A stretch of DNA of 64,000 nucleotides. Source: Burkholderiales bacterium (GTDB taxonomy: Bacteria > Pseudomonadota > Gammaproteobacteria > Burkholderiales > Casimicrobiaceae). This document shows positions 53,785 through 62,765 of this stretch, piece by piece; the stretch's first letter is position 1, and every line of letters begins with the position of its first letter. The position numbers and the translations under genes were made by a program. Below the pieces are notes generated by a model. The model saw nothing but the letters and a program-made list of their open reading frames with translations, ran no database searches and was not told the DNA's origin. The stretch covers positions 31,529 through 95,528 of the forward strand of contig JANXNI010000096.1 in assembly GCA_025354165.1 (NCBI GenBank). Direction: 5' to 3'.

Positions 53785-54088
53785 GGTGCGGCGCGGTCAC
53801 GAGTCCGTTTATCAGATGGACGTCACACGAACTTTAGACGGCGAATCGGGAATGAAAGCATATGAGCGCAAACGCCTCGATTGCGCTTTGTCGATCCTGT
53901 CCAAAGAGCATCAGCTTTTCGTTGCAATGGCGTTTTAACCGAGGCTAAGTTCGTAAAATACATAAAGTCGATAATTCATATTTTTAGCGTCTATCCCATA
54001 TGCAATAGAGGTTACACGAAAAAGCTATTGACCTGTAAGCATTGAAAAGCGAATCTGCCCATCGGCCAGCGCGACGTAACATTAGCCG
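53785..54088. other. intergenic region holding repeat copy F
   Basis: About 300 bases between divergent genes. The 120-bp element fills 53910-54029; nothing else is recognised. The rightward ORF crossing 53654-53938 is not supported. Confidence 0.45.
53910..54029. repeat. 120-bp palindromic element, copy F
   Basis: ATCAGCTTTT at 53910-53919 and AAAAGCTATT at 54020-54029. AGGC is at offset 33, GTCGA at offset 58, TCCC at offset 85. Located between the divergent nucleotidyltransferase and hypothetical genes. Confidence 0.9.
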
Positions 54089-54610
54089 ATGATAATGAAC
54101 GCTCCTTCCTCCGACACTGACCCGATTGACATTGATGACGGCGACGCGACCGTCACGGTTAAAGAACCCAGACTTTGGCAAGACGACGGCTGGACTGCAC
54201 GCGTCGTCAAGAACGAAGACGACGACGGCTGGGCCGTAGAAATGTATAAGGACGGCGAACGCGAACCCGCGCTGGTCGGCCCATGGACGATGGGGCGCAA
54301 CAAAAAAGACCCTAAGCCGCTCGACGTATCGGCATTCCACACGCTGATCAAAACAGCATCCGAGGTCATCACGCGTCACGAACAGTCGCAATTTGCGAGA
54401 CTAAACAAGTCCGTTAGCGTGGACGTAGGCGACACACGATGGAAAGTGGCGCTACAAATCGTGCCCGATGACGATGACGCACATGCGCTGCTCTCCGCCA
54501 CCGACCACCTCGGCGAAGAAATCGCGAAGATCCGCGTGCGGCCGGACTTTCGGCTGAATGTGGCGAGTGCGTCGGCGTGGATCGAAAGCGATTTCCGCAA
54601 GCCGAACTGA
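54089..54610 (+). CDS. small acidic protein of unknown function
   Basis: 173 residues, rich in Asp and Glu. It reads as two halves: an N-terminal beta-like part (V-T-V-K-E-P-R-L-W-Q-D-D-G-W-T-A-R-V-V) and a C-terminal part with V-G-D-T-R-W-K-V-A-L-Q-I. ATG at 54089, alternative at 54095. No signal peptide. Similar short Asp-rich proteins are common in Burkholderiales genomes but I do not recognise a named family. Coding is supported by codon usage and by an intact frame close to the expected start. Confidence 0.7.
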   Translation: MIMNAPSSDTDPIDIDDGDATVTVKEPRLWQDDGWTARVVKNEDDDGWAVEMYKDGEREPALVGPWTMGRNKKDPKPLDVSAFHTLIKTASEVITRHEQSQFARLNKSVSVDVGDTRWKVALQIVPDDDDAHALLSATDHLGEEIAKIRVRPDFRLNVASASAWIESDFRKPN

Positions 54611-54763
54611 GGCCGCGCGCCGGCCACTACCGCGTTTGACGTTAGCCGTCGCCCGTCGGCACGCAAAACCGCCTTTCAATGCGCAGATAGACAACGCTGC
54701 TCCACGATACTTGCATATGCAATAATTGCAGCTACATTCAAATCAGATTCGAGAGCGTCCGTC

Positions 54764-56191
54764 GTGACCACTGCCGCAATGACCGCTGTCAGCACAAGCG
54801 CAGCGCCTACTTCAACCAATTCAACCGTAGCGCCAGATGCCGCGCCCGCACATAAAGCGGATCCTCTGCTGACTGCGCCAATATTGCCAACGTTGTTGCG
54901 CTTTGCGCTTCCCAACATGGCCGCCATGCTGTCAACCGCGCTGGCCGCGATTGCCGAGACGACCTACGTGGGCAGCTTCGGCGTGTCTTCGCTGGCCGCG
55001 ATGGCGCTGGTGTTTCCCATGATCATGTTGCAGCAGATGATGTCTGCCGGTGCGATGGGCGGTGGCGTGTCGTCGGCGGTGAGCCGTGCGCTTGGCGGTG
55101 GCGACACCGAGCGCGCCAGCGCGCTGGCCGTTCACGCCATGTGGATAGGCCTGAGCGCAGGTGCCGCGTACATGGTGTTGATGCTCGCCTTCGGCCCGAC
55201 GATCTACGCGATGCTTGGGGGCAGTGGTGAGGCACTGACCCAAGCCGTCGCTTATTCCAACGTTGCTTTCGTTGGATCCCTCGGTGTCTGGCTGACCAAT
55301 ACGTTTGCATCCGTTGTTCGCGGCTCCGGCAACATGAAAGTCCCCTCGGTAACCTTTCTCGCTATTTCGGTGGCGCAGGTACTCATTGGCGGCGCACTCG
55401 GACTCGGGTGGGGATCGTTCCCGCGCTGGGGCATGCCGGGGGTAGCAGCGGGTCAGGTGATCGCGTATGGCGCGGGCGCTGTGTTTTTGTATTTCTATCT
55501 GACCTCAAGCCGTTCGCGGATCAAGCTCGCCACATCGACTACGCCGGTCAAAAAAGAACTGCTGCGCGATATTCTGAAAGTAGGGGCGCTCGCCTGCATT
55601 TCACCACTGCAAACGGTTCTGACCATTTTGATTTTGACGCGGCTGGTAGCGCAGTTCGGTACTGACGCGCTGGCCGGTTACGGCATTGGCACGCGGCTGG
55701 AATTTCTGCTGGTGCCTATCGCGTTTGCGGTCGGCGTTGCCTCAGTACCTCTTGTGGGTATGGCGATCGGTGCCGGGAAAATCGCTCGGGCGCGCCGTGT
55801 CGCATGGATCGCCGCCGCAATGACTACGGTGATACTTGGCCTGCTGGGTTTGTTGCTTGCGATCGCACCTGACCTCTGGACGACGCTCTTCACCGTGGAC
55901 GCACGCGTCGTCAGCTCGGCAGCGGTGTACTTTCGCTGGGCCGGTCCGGCGTACGGACTATTTGGTTTGGGTCTGTGTCTTTACTTCTCCTCGCTCGGCG
56001 CGGGCAAGGTCGGCGGCCCGGTTCTGGCGGGTACGCTGCGTCTCGCCGTCGTGGCGATTGGCGGCTGGATGCTCGCCGCAGCAAAGGCACCGCCATGGAC
56101 CATCTTCGCGCTCGTTGCGCTCGGCATGGCTGCCTACGGATTGGCCATGGTGGTGGCCGTGCGCGCCACCCGCTGGGGTGTGGAGCGGTAA
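54764..56191 (+). CDS. MATE-family multidrug/toxin exporter
   Basis: 475 residues if the GTG at 54764 is used (470 from the ATG at 54779), 12 membrane helices in two bundles. Helices 1 and 7 show the MATE pattern (L-P-N-M-A-A-M-L-S-T-A-L and V-G-A-L-A-C-I-S-P-L-Q). A Thr/Ala-rich N-terminal leader of about 35 residues precedes the first helix. Exports cationic drugs or metabolites by H+ or Na+ antiport. Single gene. Confidence 0.88.
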   Translation: MTTAAMTAVSTSAAPTSTNSTVAPDAAPAHKADPLLTAPILPTLLRFALPNMAAMLSTALAAIAETTYVGSFGVSSLAAMALVFPMIMLQQMMSAGAMGGGVSSAVSRALGGGDTERASALAVHAMWIGLSAGAAYMVLMLAFGPTIYAMLGGSGEALTQAVAYSNVAFVGSLGVWLTNTFASVVRGSGNMKVPSVTFLAISVAQVLIGGALGLGWGSFPRWGMPGVAAGQVIAYGAGAVFLYFYLTSSRSRIKLATSTTPVKKELLRDILKVGALACISPLQTVLTILILTRLVAQFGTDALAGYGIGTRLEFLLVPIAFAVGVASVPLVGMAIGAGKIARARRVAWIAAAMTTVILGLLGLLLAIAPDLWTTLFTVDARVVSSAAVYFRWAGPAYGLFGLGLCLYFSSLGAGKVGGPVLAGTLRLAVVAIGGWMLAAAKAPPWTIFALVALGMAAYGLAMVVAVRATRWGVER

Positions 56192-56223
56192 ATTCACCCG
56201 ATCCTGCGAGGCGACGACCAGAC

Positions 56224-56250
56224 AAAAAAAGGCCCACCGAAGCGAGCCTT
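56224..56250 (-). terminator. Rho-independent terminator of the liv operon
   Basis: On the minus strand AAGGCTC pairs with GGGCCTT (one T-G) around GCTTCGGT and is followed by seven Ts in total. It lies about 40 bases past the stop of the binding-protein gene and ends the leftward liv transcript. Confidence 0.8.
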
Positions 56251-56289
56251 CTTGACACAACGTCGCGATGAGACGACGCTGATCGGCGA

Positions 56290-57432
56290 CTAGTGCTTGT
56301 TAATCATCGGCAACATTGCAGTGACTTCCTGCTTGCCGTTTTTTACTTCAACGAGGAAGCTTTCGCGATCGATATCGCCTTTGTCGTCAAAGCACACGTC
56401 CAGCAGAATGCCTGGATTGTCTTTGACTTTGAAGCAGGAGTTTTTCATAGCAGCCGCGATGGCTTTGCCGTCGGTGCTCTTCGCCTTTTCAATCGCCGCT
56501 TTCAGCATGTAGGCTGAGAAATAGCCCTTGATGCCGTTGTGATCAGGCTTGGCTTTGAATTCTTTCTCGTACTTCGCACTGAAGTCCTTGAAAGCTGGCG
56601 CGTCGGCGGTGAGGCCAACGTGTCCGCGCACGCCATTGGCGGCAGTTCCCGCAAGTTCAATCACCTTGGCACCCATGAGCGTAGTTTCACCCACCATCGG
56701 TTTGTCATAACCCTGTTTGCGCAGCTCTTTGAGCAGACGAGCAGACTCTTCCTCATTGAGGTACGCAAAAAGCGCGTCAGCATTGGCCTGCTTGATGCGC
56801 AGCACTGCGGACGACATATCGACCTGACCCGGATCGGTTGAGATATCACCGGCCACTTTAATGTTGCGGGCACCCAGCTCTTTAACAATAGCGTCGCGAC
56901 CACCTTTGCCGAAGTCGTTGTTGACGTAAGCAACGACGACTGACTTGGCCTTGAGGTCCGTGGCCATGTAGTTCGCCACTTTCGGCATACCCATCGACTG
57001 GTTGAACGATGAACGGAAGATGTACGGATTGCCCTGAGCGGTCACGTTCGATGCTTCACCGCCCGTGAAATTGGGGATGTTCGCCTTCTGGCTTTCGGTC
57101 TGGCTGACAAGAATTGAACCCGAGAAAACAGGCCCGAAGATAGCCGTGACTTTTTCGTCAATGGCTTTGACCGTCATCGCCTTAGCAATGGCAGGCTGTG
57201 ACTGCGTATCCATTTCTATGGACTCAATCTTCTTGCCCATGATGCCGCCAGCTGCGTTGATCTCGTTGATGGCGAGTTTGGCACCGTTGCGGTATTGACT
57301 GCCCGCCGCTGTGCCACCGCCGGAAAGCTCAACGACCTGAGCGATCTTGATTTGTGCCGATACAGAAACGGCGACAAGCGCCGCAGCGACTACTGTGAGT
57401 TGGCCAAGGGTTCGGCCGATTTTGGTTTTCAT
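56290..57432 (-). CDS. livJ: branched-chain amino acid-type ABC substrate-binding protein
   Basis: 380 residues. Signal peptide 1-27 ends V-S-V-S-A-Q. The Leu/Ile/Val-binding fold is clear: I-K-I-A-Q-V-V-E-L-S-G-G start, then K-L-A-I-N-E-I-N-A-A-G-G-I-M-G and the Y-V-N-N-D-F-G-K-G-G-R-D segment. Receptor of the liv system encoded just upstream. Next to hydroaromatic-acid genes, so aromatic or hydroaromatic acids are possible ligands besides amino acids. That is inference; the fold covers many small anions. Confidence 0.9.
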   Translation of the reverse strand: MKTKIGRTLGQLTVVAAALVAVSVSAQIKIAQVVELSGGGTAAGSQYRNGAKLAINEINAAGGIMGKKIESIEMDTQSQPAIAKAMTVKAIDEKVTAIFGPVFSGSILVSQTESQKANIPNFTGGEASNVTAQGNPYIFRSSFNQSMGMPKVANYMATDLKAKSVVVAYVNNDFGKGGRDAIVKELGARNIKVAGDISTDPGQVDMSSAVLRIKQANADALFAYLNEEESARLLKELRKQGYDKPMVGETTLMGAKVIELAGTAANGVRGHVGLTADAPAFKDFSAKYEKEFKAKPDHNGIKGYFSAYMLKAAIEKAKSTDGKAIAAAMKNSCFKVKDNPGILLDVCFDDKGDIDRESFLVEVKNGKQEVTAMLPMINKH

Positions 57433-57490
57433 GGTTTTTCCTCCTATTGAAAACGGTAATGAGTAACGAAAAATACTGGGTTCGCGATGA

Positions 57491-58228
57491 CTATTTGTTA
57501 GCGTGACCGCCGAGAAACAGGCGATTCAAATTCGGATCATCTAGTAATTCTGCCGCAGGTTTGTCCACCGCCAGACGCCCCATTTCGAGCGCCAGCGCAC
57601 GGTCTGAATATTTCAGGGCCGTGCGGACGTTTTGTTCGACCATCAATACGCTCTTGCCCGAATCTGCAAGCTTGCGAAGCAGTTTCATGACGTCTTGCAC
57701 GATGATCGGCGCGAGGCCAATTGACGGCTCATCGATCAGAATCACTTCTGGTTTCACGAGCAGTGCGCGTCCCACTTCCAGTTGCTTTTGTTCGCCACCC
57801 GATAGGGACGCTGCTCGCGAGTCTGTGCGCTGCTTGAGGCGTGGAAACAGTTCCATCACCTCGGCAATACGCTCTCGCAGCAGCGCTTTTGGCAGGTGCA
57901 AACCGCCAAGCTCGAGGTTGTGCAAAACGCTCAAAGAACCGAACAGATTCCGCCCCTGCGGCACGAAGGCCATACCCTCTGCCAGCAACTGACGCGGTGT
58001 GCGGCCATTGATCACCTCACCGTTAAAGCGAACTTCACCAGAGCGCGGCGTCAGCATGCCGAACAAGGTCTTGAGCACCGTTGATTTGCCCGCGCCATTG
58101 GGGCCGATCAACAGCGTGATCTCGCCTTTTCTGGCGTCGAGCGTCATCTCGTTGAGTACGGTCAAGTGCGTGTAACCAGCGACCACCTTGTCGAATTCGA
58201 TCAACGCACCGGAAGATTTCTTCGGCAT
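57491..58228 (-). CDS. livF: branched-chain amino acid-type ABC transporter ATPase LivF
   Basis: 245 residues. Walker A G-P-N-G-A-G-K-S-T, signature L-S-G-G-E-Q-K-Q-L, Walker B V-I-L-I-D-E-P-S-I-G-L and H-loop-equivalent segment with V-E-Q-N-V-R. LivF-type by its size and lack of the LivG insertion. The ATG at 58228 is chosen; it follows livG by ten bases. Confidence 0.93.
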   Translation of the reverse strand: MPKKSSGALIEFDKVVAGYTHLTVLNEMTLDARKGEITLLIGPNGAGKSTVLKTLFGMLTPRSGEVRFNGEVINGRTPRQLLAEGMAFVPQGRNLFGSLSVLHNLELGGLHLPKALLRERIAEVMELFPRLKQRTDSRAASLSGGEQKQLEVGRALLVKPEVILIDEPSIGLAPIIVQDVMKLLRKLADSGKSVLMVEQNVRTALKYSDRALALEMGRLAVDKPAAELLDDPNLNRLFLGGHANK

Positions 58229-58238
58229 GGCTTCAACA

Positions 58239-58979
58239 CTAGTTTCCAAGATACGCCTCCAGCACAGCGCGATTACCCTGAATTTCTTCGGGTTTACCAA
58301 CAGCAAGCACTTTGCCTTCCACCATGCACACCACGCGATGGCAGAGCTTCATGATGAAGTCCATGTTGTGTTCGATCACGATGAAACTGCCACCCTGCTT
58401 TTTGTTCAATTCAACCAATAATTCGCGAAGCCCGTCCACGAGCGACGGGTTTACTCCAGCGCAGGGCTCATCCAGTAAAACAAGTCGCGGCTTTGGCATG
58501 AACGCCATCGCAATATCGACCAGTTTTTGTTGACCGTACGAGAGTGAACCCGCAGGTAAATCGGCCACGTGGTTCAAGCGGAACAGATCGAGCATTTCCT
58601 GCGCGCGATCCGCGAAACCGTTGTCAGGCGATGCAAACATTCGCCCCCAAAAGGTGCCGGTGTGCTCCTGCGCCGCAAGAATCAGGTTGTCGCGCAACGA
58701 GAGCTTGCCGAACACCTGCAAATTCTGAAATGTACGACCAACGCCCAGACGCGAAAGCTCAAGCGGTGATCCGCCCGAGATGTCCTTGCCTTCAAATTCG
58801 ACCTTGCCGGCGTCCGGTTTGATCTGGCCAAGGATCGAGTTAAACAGCGTGGTCTTGCCGCTGCCATTCGGACCGATGACGCCAAGAATTTCACCGGGTT
58901 CAACGTCAAAGCTGACGCCGCCTACCGCCTGAATCGCGCCGTAAATTTTCTTGATGTCGCGAACTGAAAGGATACTCAT
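58239..58979 (-). CDS. livG: branched-chain amino acid-type ABC transporter ATPase LivG
   Basis: 246 residues. Walker A G-P-N-G-S-G-K-T-T, signature L-S-Y-G-Q-Q-K-L, Walker B R-L-V-L-L-D-E-P-C-A-G-V, and I-E-H-N-M-D-F. Pairs with LivF. Overlaps livM by four bases (ATGA). Confidence 0.94.
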   Translation of the reverse strand: MSILSVRDIKKIYGAIQAVGGVSFDVEPGEILGVIGPNGSGKTTLFNSILGQIKPDAGKVEFEGKDISGGSPLELSRLGVGRTFQNLQVFGKLSLRDNLILAAQEHTGTFWGRMFASPDNGFADRAQEMLDLFRLNHVADLPAGSLSYGQQKLVDIAMAFMPKPRLVLLDEPCAGVNPSLVDGLRELLVELNKKQGGSFIVIEHNMDFIMKLCHRVVCMVEGKVLAVGKPEEIQGNRAVLEAYLGN

Positions 58980-59992
58980 GCCGTTGCACCTTTAGCCGTT
59001 GCCGCGGCAGCGACTTCGGCAATCTGCTTCTGCCCGGCCGCACGCTTCGCCTGCGAGAGTTGCCAGGCTTCCTTCATCGAAAGCAATCCGCCCGGTAGCC
59101 AGATCATCATGGCAACGGCAGTGAAGCCGAACACCGCGAGATACCAGTCTTTGAGGAAGCGCAAATATTCAGGCAACAACAGCGCTATCGCCGCACCGAG
59201 CACCGGGCCATAAAAACGCCCCGAACCACCGATCACCACCATCATCAAAAACAGCAGCGAATTGGAAATACCGAATGGCGCAGGTTCGATGAAGTTGACG
59301 AGCGGTGCGAACAAAGCTCCAGCGATGCCTGCATACGCTGCACCAATCGCAAACGACATCAATGTGTAGGCCGTGATGTTCACGCCCGTACTTTCCGCGC
59401 GAATCGGGTTGTCGCGCAACGCCGCAAACGCGCGCCCCCACGGTGAGCGCAACAGAAGCGCGAGGAGCACACCGAAGATGACGGTTATCGCAAGCACGAG
59501 GAAGTAAAAACTCGTATTACTTTCAAGCGAGACGCCGAAAAAATCGGGCCGCTTGATGTTCTGAATTCCGAACGTGCCGCCGGTCAGCCACTCTTCATTT
59601 CGGAAGAACAACACTAACAGCAGATTGAATCCAAGCGTGGCAAAACCAAGGTAATGCAACTGAACCCGCAGCGCCGGAAAACCGATCACGAGACCCAGTG
59701 CGAAGCAAATCACAATAGCCATCGGCGAGGCAATCCAGAACGAAATTCCGGCCTTCATCATGATCGCAACGGTGTAGGCACCGACGCCCATAAAGCCCGC
59801 ATGGCACAGCGATTTCAGGCCTGCGTAACCGACCGTGAGATTCAGGCCCATCGCCGCGATGACGTACACCAGCCACAGCGTCAGCAGGTAGAGGCCATAA
59901 GTCTTTAAGAGCGCTGGCGCAAAACACATCGCCAACAGAGCAAGCGTCAAAAGTGCCAAGTGTTGCGTGGAAAGTAGTGTGGTCTTCTTCAT
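58976..59992 (-). CDS. livM: branched-chain amino acid-type ABC permease LivM
   Basis: 338 residues, eight to nine membrane helices. The A-A-M-G-L-N-L-T-V-G-Y-A-G motif and the cytoplasmic loop S-P-W-G-R-A-F-A-A-L-R-D-N-P-I-R-A are standard for LivM. Partner of LivH. Overlaps livH and livG by four bases each. Confidence 0.94.
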   Translation of the reverse strand: MKKTTLLSTQHLALLTLALLAMCFAPALLKTYGLYLLTLWLVYVIAAMGLNLTVGYAGLKSLCHAGFMGVGAYTVAIMMKAGISFWIASPMAIVICFALGLVIGFPALRVQLHYLGFATLGFNLLLVLFFRNEEWLTGGTFGIQNIKRPDFFGVSLESNTSFYFLVLAITVIFGVLLALLLRSPWGRAFAALRDNPIRAESTGVNITAYTLMSFAIGAAYAGIAGALFAPLVNFIEPAPFGISNSLLFLMMVVIGGSGRFYGPVLGAAIALLLPEYLRFLKDWYLAVFGFTAVAMMIWLPGGLLSMKEAWQLSQAKRAAGQKQIAEVAAAATAKGATA

Positions 59993-60864
59993 ACTTTCCT
60001 CTCCTGCGGCGTACCCAGAAGCCCATCTGGTTTGACCAGAATCACCGCTAAAAACAGCACCAATGCCACTCCATCTTTGTACGCTGGCGTCAGGTACGCA
60101 CCCGCAAGGTTTTCCAGAACACCGACCAAAATTCCACCGAGCAATGCGCCGCGCGAATTGTTAAATCCTCCGATGATCGCGGCGAAAAATGCCTTGAGGC
60201 CGATGTTGTCACCCATATCGAATTTGGCGAGATACGTGGGTGTAATCAGTAGCGCAGTCACTGACACAAGAATGGCATTGATCGCAAACGTGTAGAAGAT
60301 CATGCGCTTGACGTTGATGCCTAGCGCTTCCGCCGAGAACGTGTTTTGCGCCACCGCCTGCATTGCACGACCCGTGATTGTCTTGTTCAAAAACATTTGT
60401 AAACCCACCACCATCAGGCCGGCAAAAACCAGCGCTCCGACGTCACTGTAGGAGATCGTGACACCTGCCAGCTTGAACACTTCATCGCCGAAAATGCTCG
60501 GAAACGGATGTGGCTCGGCACTGTACCCTGCCTTAACGAAAGACTTAAGTCCAATCGACAGTCCAAGCGTTGCGACGACGACCGAAACAACGCCGCTGCC
60601 GCGCATTGGATCTACGATCCATTTCTTGAATGCGGCACCCAGCACCAGAATCGAGAGCGCCACCGCCACGATGAATGAGGCCCATAACGGCAAGCCCATC
60701 GACATGCCGATCAGCATGGCAAAAGCCGGCAGCATGACGAACTCGCCCTGCGCAAAGTTGATGGTGCCCGCCGCTTGCCACAACAGTGTGAAACCAAGAG
60801 CAGCCATCGCATAGATGGCCCCCATGGCGACGCCGCTCAGCAAAAGCTGCATGAAATCGGTCAT
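59989..60864 (-). CDS. livH: branched-chain amino acid-type ABC permease LivH
   Basis: 291 residues, eight membrane helices with A-A-L-G-F-T-L-L-W-Q-A-A-G-T-I-N-F-A-Q-G near the N-terminus and the EAA-like loop G-R-A-M-Q-A-V-A-Q-N. First gene of the liv run livH-livM-livG-livF-livJ. A 110-bp GTAGGG-family element lies just upstream. Confidence 0.94.
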   Translation of the reverse strand: MTDFMQLLLSGVAMGAIYAMAALGFTLLWQAAGTINFAQGEFVMLPAFAMLIGMSMGLPLWASFIVAVALSILVLGAAFKKWIVDPMRGSGVVSVVVATLGLSIGLKSFVKAGYSAEPHPFPSIFGDEVFKLAGVTISYSDVGALVFAGLMVVGLQMFLNKTITGRAMQAVAQNTFSAEALGINVKRMIFYTFAINAILVSVTALLITPTYLAKFDMGDNIGLKAFFAAIIGGFNNSRGALLGGILVGVLENLAGAYLTPAYKDGVALVLFLAVILVKPDGLLGTPQERKV

Positions 60865-60898
60865 AAGATCTACTCCTATTTTTATCGCTGGTTTTATT

Positions 60899-61008
60899 CG
60901 TAGGGCGCGTGCTTACGTGAACGCGTGCCCGCCTCGTCAATCCTTCGGGGTAGCCGCCATCAAATGGCACTTCGCGGGGATTGGAAGGCGCAGAGTGCGT
61001 GCCCTACG
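60899..61008. repeat. GTAGGG-family palindromic element, long form
   Basis: CGTAGGGC at 60899-60906 is inverted as GCCCTACG at 61001-61008, with GCGTGC-type units inside each arm. 110 bp, between the TIM-barrel gene end and livH start. Related to 2794-2862. Confidence 0.6.
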
Positions 61009-61023
61009 ACTGAACCACTTACC

Positions 61024-61914
61024 TCAGTGATGGGTACTTCGTGAAATCGTACGCGGCAGGCTTCGCCGCTCACTTTGTGCTGCGACCCACATCGCCGCAT
61101 CGCGCGCGCGCAAGGCCACAGCCTCACAAGGCATTTGCACGTAATCGTCGTTGAATACTTCAAAGCTCCAGTCACCGCGATAGCCCGAGCGATCAATCAT
61201 GCGGATCATCCGTGAGAGTTCAGCGCTATGCACGCCCTCCCCCGGAAAAACGCGTAAGTGGCGCGCGGTTTCGATCCGCTCTTCTGGCGTGCGAACCGCG
61301 CTCCACAAGAAGTCCGAGAGCTGCACAAAAGCGATGCGCTCGCCGGGAATAGTCGCCAGTGCATCGAAATCGGTACTGTTCAAACTGCAATTGGCGAGCA
61401 CGTGAAACGAGTCAATGCATACGCCCAGATTGTCGCGATCCGCGCGCTGGACGATCTCCCACGACAGCTCAAAATCACTCACATGTCGTCCCCAAGACAA
61501 CGCTTCGAAGCCGACGCGAATGCCCAGCGGCGTCGCGAGCATCGCCACTTTGCGCAAATCAGCAGCAATGTGATCAATGTCACCAGAAGCATGCGCCGAC
61601 GTGGACGAGCAAATCAGCAAACGCTCTGCCCCGACCGCTTCACACAGCCTGAGCATGGTTTTCACGGTCTCAATTTTGTAGCGATGCAACGGGCCCGACA
61701 GGCCCTCATAGTCGCGCATCACCTGAACGGCATTCACGCGCAGGCCCGACAGACGCACTTCGTTTAATGCTGCTTCATATCCGTCAGGATGGCCGACCAT
61801 ATCTTTAGCCCAAAGCGTAATCTGCGTGAATCCTGCCGCGACGTTCGCGTCCAGCTTGCTCTCCAGTGAACCGGCAAGCGTAATCGTATCCATCGAAAAA
61901 TTGGCGAGATTCAC
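61024..61914 (-). CDS. TIM-barrel 3-dehydroshikimate dehydratase-like protein (QuiC1 N-terminal-domain type)
   Basis: 296 residues, xylose isomerase-like TIM barrel. Metal ligands are suggested by the Glu in G-F-E-A-L-S-W-G-R-H-V, the Asp in I-D-S-F-H, and the Glu in S-F-E-V-F-N-D-D-Y. The S-F-H and A-L-S-W-G-R-H segments match the dehydratase half of QuiC1, which converts 3-dehydroshikimate to protocatechuate. In QuiC1 this domain is fused to an HPPD-like domain; here the HPPD-like protein is encoded separately two genes upstream. Start GTG at 61914 overlaps the AroE-like stop as GTGA. Confidence 0.82.
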   Translation of the reverse strand: MNLANFSMDTITLAGSLESKLDANVAAGFTQITLWAKDMVGHPDGYEAALNEVRLSGLRVNAVQVMRDYEGLSGPLHRYKIETVKTMLRLCEAVGAERLLICSSTSAHASGDIDHIAADLRKVAMLATPLGIRVGFEALSWGRHVSDFELSWEIVQRADRDNLGVCIDSFHVLANCSLNSTDFDALATIPGERIAFVQLSDFLWSAVRTPEERIETARHLRVFPGEGVHSAELSRMIRMIDRSGYRGDWSFEVFNDDYVQMPCEAVALRARDAAMWVAAQSERRSLPRTISRSTHH

Positions 61915-62765
61915 AGCACCCCCAGCGCGCGAAATTCGTCAGCGGTCACACCAGGCCAGCCGAAGCGCTCCATGTACAAAGGCGCTTGTTCAAAGAGCAT
62001 TTCTTTACCCTTCTGCACACGATGCCCACGAAATGCGGCAACACGCAAAAGCTCGGTGTTTTCAGTCTTCATGCCGCAATCAGCAATGATTGCCGAGGGT
62101 TTCGCGTTGTCCAGTGAAAAGGGCATCGAGTCGCCGGGATTCATGCCGAGTGGCGTGCCATTGACTAACAGGTCGTAACCCATTTCGTCGGCGTGGCCAG
62201 CCGTCGCCACAGTCACCACCGTCTCGGGATAGTGCTTGCGCAGACGGCTGGCGAGACCACTCAACACCGCCGAATCGATATCGACCAGTCCCAGATGCGC
62301 AATACCGCGATCTGCGAGTGACGCAGCAATCGCACTGCCCACACCGCCACACCCGACGATGAGCGCCGAATTGTTCGGGTAGTCAAATCCGTCCGGCGCG
62401 GCAGTCATGTCCAGCGCGCGCACAAAGCCCTCACCGTCGATCAGGTCAGCAACGATTCGTCCGTCCTTGTCGCGGAAGATGGCATTGGCGGCACCCGCCG
62501 CGAGAGCCGCATCTGTCGCGACATCGCCAACCCGAATCGACGCGGCTTTATGCGGAATCGACACACAAATGCCGCCAACGTTCGGCGCGCTCATCATACT
62601 TTTCACAAAGCTCGCGTAATGTTCAGGCGCAACGCGCATAGGCACGCAGACCGCATCAATGCCATGCTTGGCGAAATACGCGTTGTAAATCGCCGGGGCC
62701 TTGACCTGTTCAACGGGCCACCCGATAACCGGAAACACGCGCGTGGTGCCCGAAATTGGAATCAC
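61911..62765 (-). CDS. AroE-family shikimate/quinate dehydrogenase-like protein
   Basis: 284 residues. Nucleotide motif G-C-G-G-V-G-S-A-I-A and the substrate-side N-G-T-P-L-G-M and S-I-P-H-K (catalytic Lys) are present. The usual S-x-S-P that binds the shikimate carboxylate is replaced by V-K-A-P, and the second strand ends L-V-D-I-D-S, an acidic end that favours NAD over NADP. It is therefore probably a catabolic, NAD-using paralog, not the biosynthetic AroE. Substrate may be quinate, shikimate or a relative. Start GTG at 62765 overlaps the upstream stop (GTGA). Confidence 0.82.
   Translation of the reverse strand: MIPISGTTRVFPVIGWPVEQVKAPAIYNAYFAKHGIDAVCVPMRVAPEHYASFVKSMMSAPNVGGICVSIPHKAASIRVGDVATDAALAAGAANAIFRDKDGRIVADLIDGEGFVRALDMTAAPDGFDYPNNSALIVGCGGVGSAIAASLADRGIAHLGLVDIDSAVLSGLASRLRKHYPETVVTVATAGHADEMGYDLLVNGTPLGMNPGDSMPFSLDNAKPSAIIADCGMKTENTELLRVAAFRGHRVQKGKEMLFEQAPLYMERFGWPGVTADEFRALGVL

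Noticed and set aside
53654..53938. Rightward ORF over the start of the MobA-like gene
   Set aside because: It is an out-of-frame reading of a conserved gene and overlaps repeat copy F.
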